Origin: Neptunicoccus cionae
Lineage (GTDB): Bacteria; Pseudomonadota; Alphaproteobacteria; Rhodobacterales; Rhodobacteraceae
Assembly (NCBI RefSeq): GCF_014643735.1
Contig: NZ_BMKA01000002.1
Coordinates: 868,001 to 932,000, forward strand
Direction of reading: 5' to 3'
Length of the DNA stretch: 64,000 bases
The translations under genes and the position numbers were made by a program. Each line of letters begins with the position of its first letter. Within the stretch, counting starts at the first letter, position 1. This document shows, one piece after another, positions 30,454 to 39,714 of the stretch. The notes beneath the pieces are model-generated. The model saw nothing but the letters and a program-made list of their open reading frames with translations, was not told the origin of the DNA and searched no databases.

Positions 30454-31308
30454 TCAAGGTTGGGTCGGGTGGAACAATCCCGCAGGGGATTCCGTGAAGA
30501 TTTCAAACCCGTCCGCTGTCACACCGAGGGAATGTTCGAACTGCGCCGACAGTTTCTTGTCCCGCGTGATCGCGGTCCAGTCGTCCGCAAGAACTTTGGT
30601 TTCTGGGCGCCCCAGATTGACCATCGGTTCAATGGTAAAAAACATGCCTTCTTCCAGCACAGGACCAGTGCCCCAGCGCCCGTAGTGCAACACGTTTGGC
30701 GGCGAATGGAACACCCGCCCAAGTCCGTGACCGCAGAAATCCCGCACCACAGAGCAGCCTTGCGCCTCTACATAACGCTGGATTGCTGCGCCAATGTCGC
30801 CGAACGTATTGCCCGGTTTCACCTGTTCGATCCCGATCATCAACGCATCATGGGTGACTTGGATCAGACGCTCTGCATAAGGTTTCGGCTTACCAGCCAC
30901 ATACATGCGGGAGTTATCGCCAAACCAGCCGTCCAGAATACAGGTCACATCAATGTTCAGGATGTCACCGTCAAACAACGTATCATCCGTGCGCTTGTGT
31001 TTGTCGTTCTTCCACATCGGAATTTTGCCGCCTGGAATTCCGTGACACACTACGTGGTTCACCGAAATGCAGGAAGACTTCGGATAGCCTTTGTAATCCA
31101 GCGTGGCAGGAACGGAGTTATTCGCGATCATGAAATCATGGCAGATCTGGTCCAGCTCGTCGAGCTTTACGCCCGGCACCACATGGGGTGCGATCATGTC
31201 GAGAATTTCAGCGGCCAGACGGCCTGCGCGGCGCATGCCTTCGAACTCTTCCGCAGAGTGAATGGTAATACCGTCTTTATTGAGCCTTGGGGCTTGGCGT
31301 CCTTCCAC
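30454..31308 (-). CDS. map: Methionine aminopeptidase, type I
   Basis: 284 aa. It carries the five-ligand metal site of MetAP: D residues in NIDVTCILDGWFGDNSRMY, H in GHGLGRVFHSPP, and E residues in FFTIEPMVN and QFEHSLGV. It removes N-terminal Met from nascent proteins. The start is a GTG with GGAGG 5 nt upstream. It lies 67 nt downstream of sfsA in the same direction. Confidence 0.96.
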   Translation of the reverse strand: MEGRQAPRLNKDGITIHSAEEFEGMRRAGRLAAEILDMIAPHVVPGVKLDELDQICHDFMIANNSVPATLDYKGYPKSSCISVNHVVCHGIPGGKIPMWKNDKHKRTDDTLFDGDILNIDVTCILDGWFGDNSRMYVAGKPKPYAERLIQVTHDALMIGIEQVKPGNTFGDIGAAIQRYVEAQGCSVVRDFCGHGLGRVFHSPPNVLHYGRWGTGPVLEEGMFFTIEPMVNLGRPETKVLADDWTAITRDKKLSAQFEHSLGVTADGFEIFTESPAGLFHPTQP

Positions 31309-31375
31309 GGGGACCTCCGATCTGTGAATGGCTGGCGTATTAGGACAATTAATGCCTTTTTGCCAGTCATCCCGT

Positions 31376-32083
31376 TCAAATTTGTTCTACAGGCAGTGCG
31401 GTGCCGAGATTTATGCCCAACGGCGTAATATCACAAGCGTAACATAACATTTCAACGCCCGCAGCATGCGCTTTGCGGTAGGCTGTGGCATACGCAGGAT
31501 CAAGCGACTCTGCCAGACGGAAGCGTGTGCAATCTGTCCGCTGCACCAGATAGAGCATAACCGCGCGATGTCCCTGTGCCACCATCTCTGTAAGTTCACC
31601 AAGATGTTTGGTGCCCCGCGCTGTCACGGTGTCGGGAAACTCCGCCCTGTCCGGCGCGCTGTGCAGGGTGACGCTTTTCACCTCGATATAGGTATCGGGA
31701 CGCCCGTCAGAGGTAAGCAAGAAATCAATGCGGGAATTCTGGCCGTATTTCGCCTCTGCACGGATGTTATCATAGCCGTTAAGTTCTTTGATCCGACCCG
31801 CATCTAGGGCTTCGCGCACCAGACGGTTGGCCAATGCGGTATCAATTCCGGCAAAATGCCCGCCCGCAAGTTCGACAAATTTCCAACTGTAGTTCAGCTT
31901 GCGCTTGGGATCGTCATTCGGCTCCAGCCAGATGCCCTGCCCTTCCTGCTTTAATCCGGTCATGGCGCCCGTGTTGGCGCAATGGGCGACAACCTCTTGA
32001 CCGTCTTCAAGTCGGCAATCCGCCAAAAAGCGTTTGTAGCGGCGGATCAGGGTGGCGCGGATAAGTGGGCTGGAAAACTTCAT
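31376..32083 (-). CDS. sfsA: SfsA family DNA/RNA-binding nuclease
   Basis: 235 aa. The SfsA N-terminal OB-like segment (RRYKRFLADCRLEDG), CANTGAMTGL and the C-terminal nuclease-like block (SRIDFLL then YIEVKSVTL) are visible. It was first described as affecting sugar-fermentation gene expression in E. coli; the physiological role is unclear. Divergent from cinA, with 40 nt between. Confidence 0.93.
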   Translation of the reverse strand: MKFSSPLIRATLIRRYKRFLADCRLEDGQEVVAHCANTGAMTGLKQEGQGIWLEPNDDPKRKLNYSWKFVELAGGHFAGIDTALANRLVREALDAGRIKELNGYDNIRAEAKYGQNSRIDFLLTSDGRPDTYIEVKSVTLHSAPDRAEFPDTVTARGTKHLGELTEMVAQGHRAVMLYLVQRTDCTRFRLAESLDPAYATAYRKAHAAGVEMLCYACDITPLGINLGTALPVEQI

Positions 32084-32123
32084 CGACCGAGCCTAAAACG
32101 ATGGAAACATAAGGACAAGCGAT

Positions 32124-32849
32124 ATGGCGAACCCCACGGCGGCACTATTGGTGATCGGTGATGAAATCCTTTCGGGACGGACGCGGGATGCGAATATGTA
32201 TCACCTTGCCGGACGGCTGACGGCGGTAGGGATCGACCTGAAGGAAGTGCGCGTGGTCTCTGACGAAGCTCAGGAAATTCAGGAAGCGGTCAACGCGCTA
32301 CGGGGCAAGTTCGATCACGTCTTTACCAGCGGCGGCATCGGGCCGACTCACGATGATATTACTGCGGATAATGTCGCGGCCGCCTTCGGGATTGGCATTG
32401 ATGTGCGCGAAGATGCGATGGAGGTGCTTGCCACCAACTACCCTGACGGACGCGCATCCATCAACGAGGCGCGGATGCGGATGGCGCGGATACCGGACGG
32501 GGCGCGGTTGATTAATAACCCTGTTTCCAAGGCCCCCGGTTTTTCGGTGGAAAACGTGCATGTGATGGCAGGCGTACCAAAGATATTTGAGGCAATGCTG
32601 GATTCACTGCTGCCGGAATTAGCTGCAGGGCAGCCGTTGCTGTCGGAAACCGTGCGCGTAGACCTGCCGGAAGGTGAAGTTGCCGGACCGCTTGGTGAAA
32701 TTGCAAAGGTGTTTGCGGATGTTTCGATCGGGTCCTATCCGTTCACCACGCCACAGGGTTTAGGCAGCAATGTAGTGATGCGCGGTACGGATGCGGCGCG
32801 GATTGCAGCGGCAACCGCGCAAGTGCGTGACGCTTTCGGGGTGAAATGA
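32124..32849 (+). CDS. cinA: CinA N-terminal-type molybdopterin-binding domain protein
   Basis: 241 aa, containing only the MoaB/MogA-like domain of CinA (LLVIGDEILSGRTRDAN, TSGGIGPTHDDIT). The C-terminal nicotinamide-nucleotide amidase domain of full-length CinA is absent, which is usual for the short form. The COG1058-type domain hydrolyses ADP-ribose-like pyrophosphates in some bacteria. The following GNAT gene overlaps by 4 nt. Confidence 0.9.
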   Translation: MANPTAALLVIGDEILSGRTRDANMYHLAGRLTAVGIDLKEVRVVSDEAQEIQEAVNALRGKFDHVFTSGGIGPTHDDITADNVAAAFGIGIDVREDAMEVLATNYPDGRASINEARMRMARIPDGARLINNPVSKAPGFSVENVHVMAGVPKIFEAMLDSLLPELAAGQPLLSETVRVDLPEGEVAGPLGEIAKVFADVSIGSYPFTTPQGLGSNVVMRGTDAARIAAATAQVRDAFGVK

Positions 32850-33559
32850 TGCAGATGCCCACGGAAGACCAGCTCTTTGCAGCGGTGGATGCAAGCTGGC
32901 CAGCGCATCGCACTCAGGAACTCGGCGGTTGGACCCTGCGCGAAGGACGCGGTGGCGGGCAGCGGGTTTCGGCTGCCTCAGGCGAAGGGGATATTGCGCA
33001 GGCCGAAGCAGCGATGGAGGCGATGGGGCAGGACAAACTGTTCATGATCCGCGGCGACCAATCCGATCTTGATCAGGAACTTGCCGCGCGGGGCTACGTT
33101 ATCAAGGATCCTGTTGACCTGCTGGTCGGGAGCGCTCGCGACATTGCGCAAGGGTATGATCCGAAAAAACAGGCGATCTTTACCGGGCTGCCGATGGCAA
33201 TACTGACCGAAATCTGGGCCGCAGGTGGCATCGGGCCGGAACGTATCAACGTGATGGAGCGGGCCAGTTGTGCCAAGTCCTACGTTCTGGGACGGTTAAA
33301 CGCCCGCGCCGCAGCGGCGGCATTTGTGGGCAACCACGACGGGGTGACAATGGCCCATGCGGTCGAGGTTCTGGCCCCTGTCCGGCGCAACGGCATGGCT
33401 GAAAGCATGATGCGTGCGGCGGCCGGTTGGGGTGTCGAAAACGGCGCAGAGGTTTTCGCCGTTCTGGCCACACAGGCGAACACCGGCGCGCAATCGCTCT
33501 ATCGTAAAATGGGCATGGAAACCGCGACGCAGTATCACTATCGTATCAATACACCCTAA
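32846..33559 (+). CDS. GNAT-family N-acetyltransferase
   Basis: 237 aa. The acetyl-CoA-binding region VEVLAPVRRNGMAESMMRAAAGW and the C-terminal AQSLYRKMGMET are the GNAT hallmarks, in the C-terminal half. The N-terminal 100 residues look like a degenerate second GNAT-like half. It starts in the cinA stop (ATGATG), so the two are coupled. Substrate unknown. Confidence 0.85.
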   Translation: MMQMPTEDQLFAAVDASWPAHRTQELGGWTLREGRGGGQRVSAASGEGDIAQAEAAMEAMGQDKLFMIRGDQSDLDQELAARGYVIKDPVDLLVGSARDIAQGYDPKKQAIFTGLPMAILTEIWAAGGIGPERINVMERASCAKSYVLGRLNARAAAAAFVGNHDGVTMAHAVEVLAPVRRNGMAESMMRAAAGWGVENGAEVFAVLATQANTGAQSLYRKMGMETATQYHYRINTP

Positions 33560-33574
33560 CCGGAGCATTTGATT

Positions 33575-34144
33575 TTGACCAAACCCCTTGTGACCGCCCT
33601 GAACCTGCCACAGATGGATCCGCTTCCGCCGGAGACCCAGCGGTATTTCGATATCTGCGTGGAAAAACTGGGATTTATCCCGAATGTGCTGCAATCCTAC
33701 GCCCATAACGCAGACAAGCTGAATGCCTTTAGTGGCATGTATAACGATCTGATGCTGGGCGACAGCGGGCTGAGCAAACTGGAACGGGAGATGATCGCCG
33801 TTGTGGTCAGTTCCCATAACAAATGTTTCTACTGTCTTGTGTCCCATGGGGCCGCCGTGCGCCAGCTAAGCGGTAAGCCCGAACTTGGCGAAGCCTTGGT
33901 GATGAATTACCGCGTGGCTGATCTGTCAGCGCGCGAACGGGCGATGCTCGATTTTGCGGTAAAGATGACCGAAGCCAGCGCCAAGATCGAAGAACCGGAT
34001 CGACAGCTCTTGCGGGATGCGGGCCTGTCTGATGCAGATATCTGGGATGTGGCCGCGGTTGCAGCTTTCTACAATATGTCGAACCGCTTTTCTTCGGCTG
34101 TAGCGATGGAACCCAACGCGGAGTATCACAGCGCCTACCGATGA
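33575..34144 (+). CDS. Peroxidase-related enzyme, AhpD/carboxymuconolactone decarboxylase fold
   Basis: 189 aa. The redox motif CFYCLVSH (C84, C87, H91) is the AhpD signature. Such proteins accept electrons for peroxide reduction or act as small alkylhydroperoxidases. The start is taken as TTG 33575, which has GGAG 9 nt upstream; an alternative TTG at 33569 is only 3 nt from it. The stop overlaps the start of the next OmpA-like gene by 4 nt. Confidence 0.88.
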   Translation: MTKPLVTALNLPQMDPLPPETQRYFDICVEKLGFIPNVLQSYAHNADKLNAFSGMYNDLMLGDSGLSKLEREMIAVVVSSHNKCFYCLVSHGAAVRQLSGKPELGEALVMNYRVADLSARERAMLDFAVKMTEASAKIEEPDRQLLRDAGLSDADIWDVAAVAAFYNMSNRFSSAVAMEPNAEYHSAYR

Positions 34145-35082
34145 AAGCTGTCCGCACGCTCCGATCCTCACTGATTTGCACCTTACTTTGCGGCTTGCCC
34201 CTGTCCGGCAACGCTGCAGAGTTCGTGCTGCAACTGCCGCTCGGGGCGAAGGCGACTTATTCGCAGGTTGAAACCACCCTGCCCGCCCTTGTGCCAACAG
34301 GTCCCTTCAAGGACGGGAAAATACCCAAAGTCGAAGCACCGAAAAACATTCAACGCACCGTCTGGGTTATGGGCGGTGAAAGCACTGTATCGCAGGTGCA
34401 GGCAGGTATTCTCGGCCAACTTGAAACGGCGGGATATGAACCGCTGTTGTTCTGTGTCGCCAAGGAATGCGGCGGTTTCGACTTTCGTTTCGGGATCGAC
34501 GTGGTGGATGAACCGATGATGCGGGTGAACCTGCGCAACTATCGTTTCATTAGCGCCAAGCAGACGGTTTCGGAAAATCCTGCCTATGTGACCTTCCTAC
34601 TCAGCCGCTCTCCGGTGGCGGTTTATGTGCAGATGACGGAATACAGCCCCGGCGCACGGTCCATAGAAGGTGGAGAGCCCGCGCTGAAACCACCTGAAAC
34701 ACTGGTAGAACCGGCAGAGGTCGCTGGCCAGATCGGGCCGGTGTCTCTTGTGTTGGAGGGGCTGGAGTTTGAAACCGGCAGTGCTGAACTTGGCAATGAC
34801 CCCACTGGATCGCTCAGCAAACTGGCGGATCTGCTGAAACAGGACCCCGACGTTAAAGTTCTGTTGGTCGGGCATTCTGATATGTCAGGTTCGGTAGAGG
34901 CAAATATCGCTATATCGACCAAGCGGGCCGATAGCGTGCGCCGCGCCCTGATCCGCGATCACGGTATTGATGCGGGTAGGCTTTCAGCCCACGGTGTCGG
35001 CTTTTTGTCTCCGCGCGCAGACAATGCAACCGAGGCCGGACGCCAGAAAAACCGCCGTGTCGAGGCGGTTTTCTCTAGGTGA
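34141..35082 (+). CDS. Exported OmpA-like peptidoglycan-binding protein
   Basis: 313 aa. A signal peptide ends near residue 25 (SGNA-A). The middle (30-190) is unrecognised and has two cysteines (FCVAKECGG). The C-terminal OmpA domain (about 205-313) shows LEFETGSAEL, VGHSDMSGSVEANIAIS and NRRVEAVF. Cotranscribed with the AhpD-like gene by a 4-nt overlap, which is unusual company for an envelope anchor. It converges with lysR, with 31 nt between. Confidence 0.87.
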   Translation: MKAVRTLRSSLICTLLCGLPLSGNAAEFVLQLPLGAKATYSQVETTLPALVPTGPFKDGKIPKVEAPKNIQRTVWVMGGESTVSQVQAGILGQLETAGYEPLLFCVAKECGGFDFRFGIDVVDEPMMRVNLRNYRFISAKQTVSENPAYVTFLLSRSPVAVYVQMTEYSPGARSIEGGEPALKPPETLVEPAEVAGQIGPVSLVLEGLEFETGSAELGNDPTGSLSKLADLLKQDPDVKVLLVGHSDMSGSVEANIAISTKRADSVRRALIRDHGIDAGRLSAHGVGFLSPRADNATEAGRQKNRRVEAVFSR

Positions 35083-35113
35083 TCTGGAAAAGACGCAAAA
35101 GCGCCCGGAAAGC

Positions 35114-36019
35114 TTACCAGCTTTCTGGACCTTTGCCTTTGAAATGCTCCACCAGAAAATCGATGAAAGCCCGCAGCTTTGGCTGGGTGTAAAGCCCCGG
35201 CGGATAGACGACGTGGATGCCAAGTTGTTCCACCGGCAGGTCAGGCAGGACCGCTTTCAAGCGTCCATCTTCCACAGCGTCGTGGTAAAGAAAACTGGGC
35301 AGGTAGGCGATGCCAAGACCGGCCTCTGCCGCTTGCAACAGAGATTGCCCGTCGTTCACAGTCAAGCTGCCGCCCGCGCGGATCAAACGCTTTTCGCCGG
35401 TGCTAGAGGTAATTTTCCACGAATTGCCCGATGACTGGTTTGAGAAATGCAGCAGTTTGTGTTGCGCCAGATCGTCAATCCGCTTTGGAATACCATTGTC
35501 CTGAAAATATTTCGGAGATCCGATCACCCGCATATTGGTTTCCGCCAGTTTGCGGGCCCGCAAGGAACTGTCCTGCATTTCTCCGATGCGGATCGCAAGG
35601 TCGAAACCTTCAGACAACAGATCAACATTCCGGTTGGACAGGACCATGTTCACGTTAATTTCCGGATAACGGTTGAGGAAAGCACCGAGCGCCTTTGAAA
35701 TGTGGTTCACACCGAAATCGGTTGTCGCGGACAATCGCAAGGAACCGCGCGGCGTGGATTGCATGGATGTCACCATCGCATCCGCCTCGCCCGCATCGTC
35801 GAGAACCTGACGGGCCTTATCATAATAAGCGAGACCGATTTCTGTAGGGCTGACACGGCGGGTTGTGCGGTTGAGCAGACGCGCACCGAGCCGGGCTTCC
35901 AAAGAGGAAACATGCTTCGAAATCGCCGATTTCGACAAGCCCATCTTACGAGCTGCATCCGTGAAACCACCCAGATCTACAACACTGGCAAAGGCTTCCA
36001 TTTCGGTCAAACGGTCCAT
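35114..36019 (-). CDS. LysR-family transcriptional regulator
   Basis: 301 aa. The N-terminal helix-turn-helix (FTDAARKMGLSKSAISKHVSSLE) and a C-terminal substrate-binding-type domain (LRLSATTDFGVNHISKALG) define the class. GAGG lies 9 nt before the ATG. It is divergent from the glutamine-synthetase-like gene over 379 bases, so it may control that gene. Within 40 nt of its start codon, CTCAATACC and CTCAATGCC form an imperfect direct repeat. Confidence 0.92.
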   Translation of the reverse strand: MDRLTEMEAFASVVDLGGFTDAARKMGLSKSAISKHVSSLEARLGARLLNRTTRRVSPTEIGLAYYDKARQVLDDAGEADAMVTSMQSTPRGSLRLSATTDFGVNHISKALGAFLNRYPEINVNMVLSNRNVDLLSEGFDLAIRIGEMQDSSLRARKLAETNMRVIGSPKYFQDNGIPKRIDDLAQHKLLHFSNQSSGNSWKITSSTGEKRLIRAGGSLTVNDGQSLLQAAEAGLGIAYLPSFLYHDAVEDGRLKAVLPDLPVEQLGIHVVYPPGLYTQPKLRAFIDFLVEHFKGKGPESW

Positions 36020-36398
36020 TACTCAATACCTCGATATTATTATTGCTCAATGCCGGTCGTTATGGTCCGCAAATGCGTCACGAATTGGGAGATAAAGGGA
36101 CATTCACCCGTCAGATTCAGGTATTGTTGGGGCATTGGACACAATGAAACAATCTTTTTGCACGTAGAAACAAAGGTGTACCCACCTGGTGTTGAGAATT
36201 TTCGGAAACTTGTCATGAAATTTCCCAAGCAGGCGGCAGGGGGTGCCACTAGTGCGTTCTGCGCGATCACTACGCTGATTCCCTGCCCCTGCTGTGGCCA
36301 AACAGGCGTGTAAATCGCCAGCGCACCGATGATTTCAGTTGACGCCTCACAGCGCATGGATCACCCATTTCACAAGCAAAAGGAATAATCGTGAATTT
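36020..36398. other. Intergenic region between lysR and the glutamine-synthetase-like gene
   Basis: Near the lysR end are direct repeats CTCAATACC (36022-36030) and CTCAATGCC (36046-36054), 24 nt apart, and an inverted pair CAATA/TATTG (36024-36028, 36041-36045). These are plausible LysR-type operator sites. A 32-codon frame at 36214-36312 ends in Cys-rich CPCCGQTGV but lacks strong support as a gene. No convincing promoter was identified. Confidence 0.4.
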
Positions 36399-37742
36399 AT
36401 GACTACGGCAAAGATGGCCTCCCATTGGATAGAGCAAAACCCTGATGTGACCTCTGTGCAAGCGGGTTCTTACGATCTGAACGGACAGCTCAGGGGAAAA
36501 CGGATGCCAATCTCCAGCCTTGAGAAAGTTCTCGACGGGAGTTTGCGGATGCCCTTGTCGCTGGCAGTGGTAGATGTCTGGGGCCACGATGTGGAAGAAA
36601 ACGCGCTGGTTTTTGAATCCGGTGATGGTGACGGTTTGTGTCTGGCAACTGAGCGGGGCGTCACTCTGTCCAGTCTTGGCGAGGAACCGACTGCCTTTGT
36701 GCAACTAATGTTCGCCAATGAGGACGGCACCCCGTTTATGGCCGATCCCCGTCAGGCGTTGGGTCAGGTGGTTCAGGAATACGCCGACCGCGGGTTAACC
36801 GTTGTCGTGGCGACCGAGCTGGAGTTTTACGTCACCGATCCCGGTTCGGATTTCGCCACCAGCCAAATGTCAGACCGCATTTCGGAAACCTATGCCACGG
36901 TGTCTCTGGACGAGTTGGATCATTTTGAACCCTTCCTGAACGAAGTTTACCGCCAGTGCGAAGAACAGGGTGTTCCCGCTGATGCCGCGATTTCGGAAAA
37001 TGGTACGGGACAGTTTGAGATCAACCTCAACCATGTGCCGGACCCGCTGCGCGCGGCAGATGATGCGATGATGTTCAAACGGATCGTGCGCGCGGTGGCC
37101 CGTAAACACGAACGATCGGCTACCTTCATGGCGAAACCGTTTGGTGACAGATCGGGCAGCGGACTGCATGTGCATTTCTCGGTTTTGGATGCGGAAGGGA
37201 ATAATATCTTCGCCAATGGCACCGAGGAAGGCTCGGACACGCTGTTACATGCGGTGGCCGGATTGCTCGACACCATGCCGGAGTCGATGGCGATCTTCGC
37301 GCCCCATCTGAATTCCTACCGCCGTTTTGCCCCGATGAGCCACGCCCCAAGTGCTGTGGCTTGGGGATATGAAAACCGCACCGTTGCTGTGCGTATTCCC
37401 GGCGGACCGGACGAAGCGCGGCGGATTGAACATCGGGTATCTGGCGCTGACGCCAATCCGTATCTGGTGCTGGCCACCATACTCGGCGCGGCCCTGCGGG
37501 GGATAGATCGCGCAAAGATGCCCCCTGCCCCGACTGTGGGTGACGGCTATGATCCGGACCTGTCACAACTGCCCAAAGTCTGGGACAGCGCGGTGGACGC
37601 CTTTGAACAGAGCACCCTGATTGCCGAGATTTTCGATCCGCTGCTGATTACATCTTTTGTACTGGCGAAACGGCAGGAAATGGCAAAATTTGCAGCCGTG
37701 GTGAGCGATTTTGAAATGCGCACTTATGTAGACGCAGTTTGA
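36399..37742 (+). CDS. Glutamine synthetase family protein, probable gamma-glutamylpolyamine or related ligase
   Basis: 447 aa. It has the glutamine synthetase fold: N-terminal beta-grasp (YDLNGQLRGKRM), ATELEFYV, NGTGQFEINLNH, HVHFSV and RIPGGPDEARRIEHR. The sequence looks closer to the PuuA/GlnT group that glutamylates amines than to GlnA, which has an adenylylation loop I do not see. The start chosen is ATG 36399; upstream in-frame TTG 36339 and downstream ATG 36414 are alternatives, and the AGGA at about 36381 is far. Divergent from the LysR regulator. Confidence 0.85.
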   Translation: MTTAKMASHWIEQNPDVTSVQAGSYDLNGQLRGKRMPISSLEKVLDGSLRMPLSLAVVDVWGHDVEENALVFESGDGDGLCLATERGVTLSSLGEEPTAFVQLMFANEDGTPFMADPRQALGQVVQEYADRGLTVVVATELEFYVTDPGSDFATSQMSDRISETYATVSLDELDHFEPFLNEVYRQCEEQGVPADAAISENGTGQFEINLNHVPDPLRAADDAMMFKRIVRAVARKHERSATFMAKPFGDRSGSGLHVHFSVLDAEGNNIFANGTEEGSDTLLHAVAGLLDTMPESMAIFAPHLNSYRRFAPMSHAPSAVAWGYENRTVAVRIPGGPDEARRIEHRVSGADANPYLVLATILGAALRGIDRAKMPPAPTVGDGYDPDLSQLPKVWDSAVDAFEQSTLIAEIFDPLLITSFVLAKRQEMAKFAAVVSDFEMRTYVDAV

Positions 37743-37809
37743 CGAACGCCCTGCCCCGTCTATTTCAAGGGCGTGCCCTGTCGGGGCATAGCACTCGAAA
37801 GGGCTGAAA

Positions 37810-38277
37810 ATGGTTTCGGTAAAATCCAACCTACTGTCACTTGTGGTTTTTGTCACCGGCGTGGTTGTCTGTGGCGCATTGATTGGGGTTTCAACAGCCC
37901 CCGGTCCGTGGTTTGACACATTGGTTAAACCCCCGTTTAATCCACCAGCTTGGGTGTTTGGTCCGGTTTGGACGACGCTATATATCTTAATCGGGATTGC
38001 GGGCTGGCGCATTTGGCATCTTGATCGCAGCAGCACCGCGATGAAATTGTGGTTTGCCCAGATGTTTCTGAACTTCGCTTGGTCGCCCTTGTTCTTTGGC
38101 GCACACCGTTTGGATCTCGCGCTTGGGGTGATCCTTTTGATGCTGGCCGCGATCTTCGGCTTTATCCTGACAAGCTGGAACAGAGACCGGATTTCGGCCG
38201 TTCTGTTCCTCCCCTATGCCGCGTGGGTCAGCTTTGCGACTGTGCTGAACGCTTCGCTGCTATACCTCAACCCATGA
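37810..38277 (+). CDS. tspO: TspO/MBR-family tryptophan-rich sensory protein
   Basis: 155 aa, five transmembrane segments. WFDTLVKPPFNPPAWVFGPVW and the FAWSPLFFG segment are typical of TspO. In Rhodobacter sphaeroides TspO modulates pigment gene expression in response to oxygen and binds porphyrins. The stop codon overlaps the next gene's ATG by 4 nt. Confidence 0.94.
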   Translation: MVSVKSNLLSLVVFVTGVVVCGALIGVSTAPGPWFDTLVKPPFNPPAWVFGPVWTTLYILIGIAGWRIWHLDRSSTAMKLWFAQMFLNFAWSPLFFGAHRLDLALGVILLMLAAIFGFILTSWNRDRISAVLFLPYAAWVSFATVLNASLLYLNP

Positions 38278-38951
38278 CCGACTCAGCCGCAAAACGTGCG
38301 TTGGTTCTGGGTGGCTCCGGTGGCATCGGCCGCGCGCTGGCGGAAAAGCTGCGTGCTGATGGCCATGATGTCACCACCCTGTCCCGCAGCGCTGACGGGT
38401 TTGATATTACCGATGAAACCGCAATCGAACAGGCGCTGGGCCGGCTCGACGCACCGTTCCATTTGATCATCACCGCTACAGGGGCACTAACCTCTGACAA
38501 TCTGGAACCGGAGAAGTCGCTAAAGGCGCTTGATCCCGAAACGCTCGCCGCGCAATTCGCGGTGAACGCTACAGGACCAGCACTGGTGCTGAAACATGCA
38601 CAGCGCCTGTTGCCAAAGAGGGAAAGAGCTGTGTTCGCAGCGCTTTCGGCGCGGGTCGGTTCTATCGGGGATAATAGTCTTGGGGGCTGGTATTCTTACC
38701 GTGCGTCCAAAGCGGCGCTCAACCAGTTGATCCACACGGCGGCGATTGAACTTGGCCGCAGTCACAAGCAGGCGATCTGCGTTGTGTTGCATCCCGGAAC
38801 AGTTACCACGCCGTTTACCGAAAACTACCGCAACCACGCTTCGGTCCCGCCCGAAGACGCCGCCGCCAATCTGATCCGCGTGCTGGACGATCTGACACCC
38901 GATCAATCCGGACAATTCTTCGACTGGGCCGGAAAACCAGTGCCGTGGTAA
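38274..38951 (+). CDS. Short-chain dehydrogenase/reductase, C-factor-like
   Basis: 225 aa. The Rossmann motif is LGGSGGIGRAL near the N-terminus; catalytic YRASK sits in WYSYRASKAALNQL. The C-factor/CsgA-like shape (short form, NATGPALVLKHA) is suggested by sequence. The start is the ATG that overlaps the tspO stop; a longer frame upstream would run through tspO. Substrate unknown. Confidence 0.87.
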   Translation: MTDSAAKRALVLGGSGGIGRALAEKLRADGHDVTTLSRSADGFDITDETAIEQALGRLDAPFHLIITATGALTSDNLEPEKSLKALDPETLAAQFAVNATGPALVLKHAQRLLPKRERAVFAALSARVGSIGDNSLGGWYSYRASKAALNQLIHTAAIELGRSHKQAICVVLHPGTVTTPFTENYRNHASVPPEDAAANLIRVLDDLTPDQSGQFFDWAGKPVPW

Positions 38952-38994
38952 CAGGCAACAGATCGCGCCCCGTTGCTTATTCTGAAAGCGTGGC

Positions 38995-39023
38995 TTGCCT
39001 TTTCCGATTCGCAAGCGTATATC
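38995..39023 (+). promoter_or_regulatory. Candidate promoter for rimP-nusA-infB
   Basis: TTGCCT (38995-39000), a 17-bp spacer, TATATC (39018-39023). Each hexamer matches the sigma-70 consensus at 4 of 6. Transcription would start near 39030, upstream of the terminator-like hairpin at 39079. Confidence 0.45.
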
Positions 39024-39078
39024 CACTTCAACAGCGGTAAGACTGGCCTCCAACCCCAGACTTCCATCGGATTTCACG

Positions 39079-39101
39079 ACGGGCCGCGCGCCCGTTTTTT
39101 T
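39079..39101 (+). terminator. Intrinsic terminator or attenuator before rimP
   Basis: ACGGGC-CGCGC-GCCCGT stem (39079-39095) with the final T starting a run of seven Ts to 39101. It may end the tspO-SDR transcript or, if the promoter at 38995 is real, act as an attenuator in the rimP leader. Confidence 0.8.
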
Positions 39102-39150
39102 GTGCCTGACACATCCTGTGCCCGACACCGTAGCCTAAGGGACCATATCC

Positions 39151-39714
39151 ATGTCTGATCTGATCGCGAAAGCGGCCATCGACAAACGATTGGCAGAAAT
39201 TGTCCAGCCCGTGATCGAAGATCTCGGGTACGAATTGGTGCGCCTGCGCCTGATGAGCGGCAAGCAAACCATTCTGCAAATCATGGCCGAACGCCCCGAA
39301 GGCGGTATCGAGGTTGATGATTGCGCCAAAATTTCGACCGAGGTTTCGGCCATTCTGGACGTGGAAGACCCGATTGACGGGGATTACGCGTTGGAAGTAT
39401 CGAGCCCCGGTATCGACCGCCCCCTGACGCGGCTGAAAGACTTCGACGCATGGGAAGGCTATGAAGCCAAGATCGAAACCAGCGAATTGATCGACGGCCA
39501 GCGCCGCTTCAAAGGTGAAGTGCGCGGGACGCAAGACGGCGAGGTGCTGATCGAAATTCCCCAAGGCATCATCGGTCTAAAATTTGAATGGCTGTCCGAC
39601 GCCAAGCTGGTTCTCAGCGATGCGTTGATCGCAGAAAGTTTAAAAGCCCGCAAAGACGGTGGGCTGGATGAAAGCAAGTTTGACGATATTGAAACCGAAG
39701 AGGACGCGTCATGA
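39151..39714 (+). CDS. rimP: Ribosome maturation factor RimP
   Basis: 187 aa. [36 protein letters not shown] and [14 protein letters not shown] are conserved RimP segments. It aids 30S subunit assembly. AAGGGA lies 8 nt before the ATG. First gene of the rimP-nusA-ylxR-infB operon; nusA overlaps it by 4 nt. Confidence 0.97.
   Translation: MSDLIAKAAIDKRLAEIVQPVIEDLGYELVRLRLMSGKQTILQIMAERPEGGIEVDDCAKISTEVSAILDVEDPIDGDYALEVSSPGIDRPLTRLKDFDAWEGYEAKIETSELIDGQRRFKGEVRGTQDGEVLIEIPQGIIGLKFEWLSDAKLVLSDALIAESLKARKDGGLDESKFDDIETEEDAS

Noticed and set aside
35103-35126. Stem CCGGAAAGC/GCTTTCTGG at the OmpA-like/lysR junction
   Set aside because: Overlaps the lysR 3' coding end, has one mismatch and lacks a clear T-run on either strand.
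36214-36312. 32-codon frame ending CPCCGQTGV in the lysR/GS-like gap
   Set aside because: Only a weak GGA precedes the ATG and there is no codon-use or conservation support; kept as a note, not as a gene.
37752-37788. TGCCCCG/CGGGGCA hairpin between the GS-like gene and tspO
   Set aside because: Long 23-nt loop with competing pairings and no T-run; not convincing as a terminator.
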